64,000 nt of DNA from Trichoplusia ni (taxonomy: Eukaryota; Arthropoda; Insecta; Lepidoptera; Noctuidae). A model generated the notes under the pieces. The model saw only the letters and a list, made by a program, of their open reading frames with translations. It was not told the DNA's origin and did not search any database. Positions 60,165 to 64,000 of this stretch are shown here, piece by piece; the first letter of the stretch is position 1; every line of letters starts with the position of its first letter. The position numbers and the translations under genes were made by a program. The stretch covers positions 11,408,001-11,472,000 of the forward strand of contig NC_039479.1 of NCBI RefSeq assembly GCF_003590095.1, read 5' to 3'.

Positions 60165-61005
60165 TATGTAAACAAGATTGCGGCCATAATAAAAGGAACT
60201 GAAAGATTCCTTTAAACCGACCACATTTTATAAAGCCATGCGAATCTCAAGCCTCCCCCTTCTGGTCTTATATTGCCAAGTACACAGCTCATGTGTACAC
60301 AAAGCGTCTAAACGCAATTCAAGTAACTAGACAGATTTCCCGATTGGACATTCCAGTATTGCCAGTACGAGCTTTCACATAATAAAAGATCAAATTGAAC
60401 ACTTCAAAGTACAGATAAATAGAATCGAAAACATCTTCAACTGTCAATGGGTGAGAATATTCTAAATATGTGTTATTGTATTTTGTATTCTATTGCTATG
60501 TAAATAAGGTTCAGAGCATAAAGTGTATGGTGGTGGTTTGAATAAGGCGTGTGATATTCGACCGATTGTTCCTCGGGATTGGATAGTGTTTTGTTTTATA
60601 TGAAATTCTAAATTTGAAGTATAAAGTGTTGGTTATTTTCTATATCATTTATTGTATCGTTACTAAATAATGATGATCATGACAGAATAATTTAAGTGAC
60701 TTAAAAAGGGTGCTATTTACTACACGTACATTTTTGAGATTAAAAAGAGGCAATACTTTCAAAAATTATATTATATAGTTATTTTACCTGCCAGTTATAC
60801 GCAATGGCATACTTCTTTTAACGATTAACACCCAGTTTTACTTGTCTACTTTCCAATATAAAATACCGCTTAAAGCAATCATAGCTATCCTTCTTTATAC
60901 ACATCAAATTCTGTTCAAACGTAATGGACACAAAACAAATGGCAAACAAGAAAATCATGCAAAATCGCCCATGTGCAGCCGTCCTTAATCAAATTATTCA
61001 AATAG
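60165..61005. other. Gene-less AT-rich stretch
   Basis: I see nothing recognisable. Confidence 0.5.
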
Positions 61006-61009
61006 AAGA

Positions 61010-61145
61010 TTCCGCTCGCCTCCGAGGCGCCCGCGGAGCATTCAACAAATAAGAACATTTACTCGATGAGGACTCTGTTAAGCATTGCAATCTGTTGTTT
61101 ATGTTTACCCCCTCTTCTTTTGATTTCGTGTAGTGACGTCATCGG
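61010..61145. promoter_or_regulatory. GC-rich hairpin followed by CRE palindrome
   Basis: Stem tccgc-t-cgcctc (61011-61022) pairs with gaggcg-ccc-gcgga (61024-61037), giving 11 G/C-rich pairs around a one-base centre. TGACGTCA follows at 61134-61141. Such GC-rich sequence is rare in this window. It could be a regulatory element, a transcribed stem, or chance. Confidence 0.25.
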
Positions 61146-61334
61146 GGAATATAGATGTTTATTAGCAGATCGCGAGGATTGTTTGCGTTTAGCGTAACTG
61201 TGGAGATAAGATTTTTTGTTGTGTTTATTTTGTAGGTGAGGTTTTATTGAAATGTTTGTAAGTTTTTGTAGTGTAGGTAGACACAAAATTGTATACATCG
61301 TTTTTGGGGATTCGTAACCAAAAGGTAAAAACAT

Positions 61335-61480
61335 AACTCTGTCCTTGTGGCTCCGCTGTATGTCCGTTTGTCTGTCTGCCTGTCCGTCGGTCTTTCAACG
61401 GGCCATATGTCATGAGCGGTGTTAGTATAGCTAGAATGTTGACATTTTTTATAGATAGTACATTTATGTTGCAGTTATAA
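61335..61480 (-). repeat. Arthropod dispersed repeat (GACAGACGGACAG family), inverted fragment
   Basis: The plus strand shows gtggctccgctgtatgtccg, tttgtctgtctgcctgtccg, tcggtctttcaacggg and tatgtcatgagcggtgttag, i.e. the complement of the family's 3' half. Two minus-strand frames of 89-91 codons overlap it and reflect this repeat. Confidence 0.6.
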
Positions 61481-61484
61481 TTGA

Positions 61485-63475
61485 TCAAATGCAAAACTTA
61501 TTCAACTTGTAACTGAGTGCTTTCTTTTACCAAAATCAACTATGAAACAAATGACTTAGACTAATACACGTAACACTATGTCCCAGGTGAGACAATTGAC
61601 AGCTTTGGAATCTGCAACGAAATTAATCATCAATATAGAAAAAGAGAAGTAGGTAAAATACATTCCCCTTCCTGACCGAGACATAAAAGTAAAATAAGTG
61701 TCTGAAATCACCAAAATTTTTTTTTCTGGCTACAAGTTCCTTTTAGCAAATAACACCGGATGCTAGCTCCCTAAATATACACGTAGGTATATCAAGTCCA
61801 CAGATAAAATAGTACATTAATATACAGAGTATTGTTTCTATATTATCGATAGCTTTTGTTCTCCGAGAAAAAAAAATGAGACTGTTGATTATGTACACAT
61901 TTCCTCTTAATATTACTAATTACTGTCTGTAATACTCTGAATACATGTATTAAAAAGAATTGTTAACGAACAAAACACATTGATTAAAATATACTTTTGT
62001 ACGACGGTTTAATAATATCAGCCTAACGAATCTCACTGCCCACGTTAGTTAGGGATCCAGTATAAGCCAGCTATTTTTTTATAAATTATTTATATAGGTT
62101 CAAAAATATAGTGGTACCAACCTGCTTTGCTATTCATAATTAAAAAAAATAAAAACGTATTTAATATATTATGTACCTACTAAGTATTTTTAAGTTTAAA
62201 AGTTTGTGAAAGATTATTTTGCAGTTTTAATTTACTTACCATTGTTTATGTTGTATTGTAATAACATTAAATACAAATTTAAATCTTAAACACAAAAAGT
62301 TATCAGCTGGTCAAGCTTGATAACTAGATAGGGTATTTTTATTCTATGCCTAAACAATTACAAAAAATACAACCGCGCTCCAATAAAATGCAAAGTAGTA
62401 ATCATTAAATAGGCACTCCTTAAGCAATTTTTCTTTTTATCTCTACATAAAAATTACTTCACCTTTAAAACAGAAAATAAGCGACTATGGCAGCAACTAA
62501 TTGCTTTAATACCATTTTAATAAAATTGCTTTTATCTCGACTATTTTAATAAGCGCTTAGTAACTTTGTACGGAACTGCCATCGGACCTCAAGGAAAAAC
62601 GACGTTTTTTAATTATCGGAACATGAGACGAACCTGAACCTTATTAAATACCTTCAATAATTATCTCTTTTAGAATTAGATCAAAGAAATCGTATCTAGT
62701 TATCAATTTAATGCCAAAAACTTGAACTTTTCGACGTGGAAATGGAATCTGAACTGATGATAGGGCTTCAAGCCTTCGAACTGACGGGCTTACTTAATTA
62801 AAAATTAAATTTAGAAGCTCATCGCTTCGATAAAGATCTTATGACGTTTCGACGGTGAATCGAACGCTGTAATGCCTTCCCGTCACGCGATGTATGTAGG
62901 ACTTGATGGCTTCTAACTGGGGCAAAATAATGATAGAGAATAAAAAATGAAGACTTCTAATACTGTGTCAGAGTAAGTAAAGAATAGGAACGTTTTTTCG
63001 AAATATTTTCAGTAACCACAAAAGGAACTAGTTAAGTGCATAGTTGTGTAGTATCCCTTATTACAAATAGGTCACAGATTTTTTTTGATGTATTCATTAT
63101 TATAAATTAAACCACCCTATAACGAACGGTAGGAACATAAAAGTTTTATGACAAGATATAAAACTACTTAAGTTAATGGAACATCACAACCTCAAATGTA
63201 TTTAATAAGTTTCTATCAAAAACACGATTTATTGCTTGTGTTGTTGTTGACTCTCATTTTGTAAATGCCATACTAGTTGACAAATTGAAATCACACAAAA
63301 CTTCCTTAATGCTGTAAAGGAAAGTAATGTTTTGTAGCTATAATTGACATCCAAGCAGGCGAAACTGCGAGGAACAGATATTCAGTCTAAAAACTGATTG
63401 TAATAGAATTTTTACATTACACATTATTGTAACTTAATCTAAAAGTACAGATATCAGAGAATACTTTCAAACTAA
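61485..63475. other. Gene-less AT-rich stretch
   Basis: A slightly GC-richer patch at about 62735-62920 (gggcttcaagccttcgaact, atgacgtttcgacggtgaat) has no frame or known motif. Nothing else recognised. Confidence 0.45.
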
Positions 63476-63484
63476 TAGCATAGT

Positions 63485-63690
63485 AAAAGATCCCGCGCAT
63501 TAGACGTCATTGCATCTAATGAGGCCGGCCCATTATCAGCGGGACTCATTAGATTTTACGTGGCTTAATCCAACCCGACGTCCTACAAACGCAGCAAGCG
63601 ATTCTCGTCTTTATGCAAATGTAATTATGAATGCCAGTGGACTATTGTCAGGGAGCGAGCTGAGGTAATCGGGTTACCCTTCCAAATGAA
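63485..63690. promoter_or_regulatory. Candidate enhancer-like block with POU and homeodomain-type sites
   Basis: GC-richer block with octamer atgcaaat (63613-63620), taatta (63622-63627), ttaatcc (63565-63571, bicoid/K50-type) and repeated cattaga/tctaatga words (63490-63555). Known: POU and homeodomain factors bind these. Inferred candidate cis-regulatory element; short AT-rich sites are frequent by chance, so weight is modest. Confidence 0.25.
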
Positions 63691-63943
63691 AAATTTCTGG
63701 TAGAAAACCGTTTCATGCGTCAGTATTGGACGGGAAGGGACCAATCAAGGTGAACGTGGTGGTGTTCGAATTTCAAAACGAGTGAAAGGAATTGAAGGTC
63801 TGGTTTGGAATACAAAACTGTTATCGCTATTGTTGAGAAGTAATTTGATTGGGACTTGATTTTCGAATTTAGAAACTTTTTTGTTAGAATTATTGAAAAC
63901 CTGGAAATCTATATTTGAATCTCTTTCGCATGCAACAACGCAA

Positions 63944-64000
63944 TATATTTGATGGACACGTAAAGCTACGCTTGATACGGCCGGTCCACGGATGGGTGAT
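63944..64000 (+). mobile_element. SINE-like element, family A, cut by window end
   Basis: Reads gtaaagctacgcttgatacg then gccggtccacggatgggtga. This matches the family-A segment gttaagctatgcttgacgcg, gttggtccgtagatgagtga at 13594-13633. The head is eroded and the remainder lies outside the window. Confidence 0.6.

Noticed and set aside
61059..61494. Two overlapping minus-strand frames of 89-91 codons
   Set aside because: Overlap the inverted dispersed repeat (RRTGRQTNGHTAEPQGQ arises from the gacagacggacag run).
1..64000. CRISPR array, telomeric TTAGG repeats, rRNA genes or viral genes
   Set aside because: No regularly spaced repeats, no telomere arrays, no rRNA-like conserved sequence and no viral frames were seen.

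Overview
This window looks like AT-rich nuclear DNA of a moth (Lepidoptera, probably a noctuid). I estimate GC by eye at about 35%. The assignment rests on the repeats. There are three kinds of tRNA- or SINE-like element, RTE-type LINE tails with the characteristic start 'actagctgttgcccgcgac', a Penelope-like element remnant, and many fragments of the arthropod repeat that carries 'gacagacggacagacag'. I recognise these from general knowledge of lepidopteran genomes and ran no search. There are no bacterial gene arrays, no operons, no rRNA and no CRISPR.

I find no convincing protein-coding gene. The longest open frame is 145 codons (3418-3855, minus); it starts on TTG and matches nothing I know. 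The only open frame I recognise is the C-terminal tail of a Penelope-like retroelement at 38353-38571. The window is therefore best read as an intergenic region or a very large intron.

Layout. 1-2.7 kb: fairly GC-rich islets, including three AGGTCR half-sites at exact 13-base spacing (110-141), a possible non-coding first exon ending in a perfect GTAAGT donor (1165), and a CTACG-rich repeat. 5.1-5.3 kb: RTE tail, minus strand. 11.8-13.0 kb: two diverged copies of a segment of about 115 bases, 1,074 bases apart. 13.2-17.2 kb: a repeat cluster with four SINE-like elements and three dispersed-repeat fragments. 20.4 kb: another SINE. 26.1-26.8 kb: LINE tail followed by a GC-rich patch with a CRE palindrome. 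27.46 kb: perfect 18-bp hairpin. 35.05-36.06 kb: TTAA-flanked MITE-like element and a near-complete degenerate dispersed repeat. 37.1-38.8 kb: a nest of Penelope-like terminal repeats, a SINE-like element, an RTE tail and the Penelope-like C-terminal frame. 50.1-50.7 kb: RTE fragment, SINE and dispersed repeat. 54.2 and 55.3 kb: LINE tail and SINE. 58.5 kb: LINE-like tail. 60.1 kb: hexanucleotide microsatellite abutting a perfect 16-bp hairpin. 61.0-61.15 kb: GC-rich hairpin and CRE palindrome. 63.5-63.7 kb: GC-richer block with POU-octamer and homeodomain-type sites. A new SINE-like copy is cut by the window end.

No functional system emerges. The strongest structural observation is the Penelope-like pair. 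It includes a solo terminal element with a perfect 56-bp inverted repeat and a 12-14 bp target-site duplication. Next come the perfect hairpins, the duplicated 115-base segment, and about ten-fold more TGACGTCA palindromes than base composition predicts. The GC-richer patches are candidates for cis-regulatory DNA of a neighbouring gene, but the sequence alone cannot show this.
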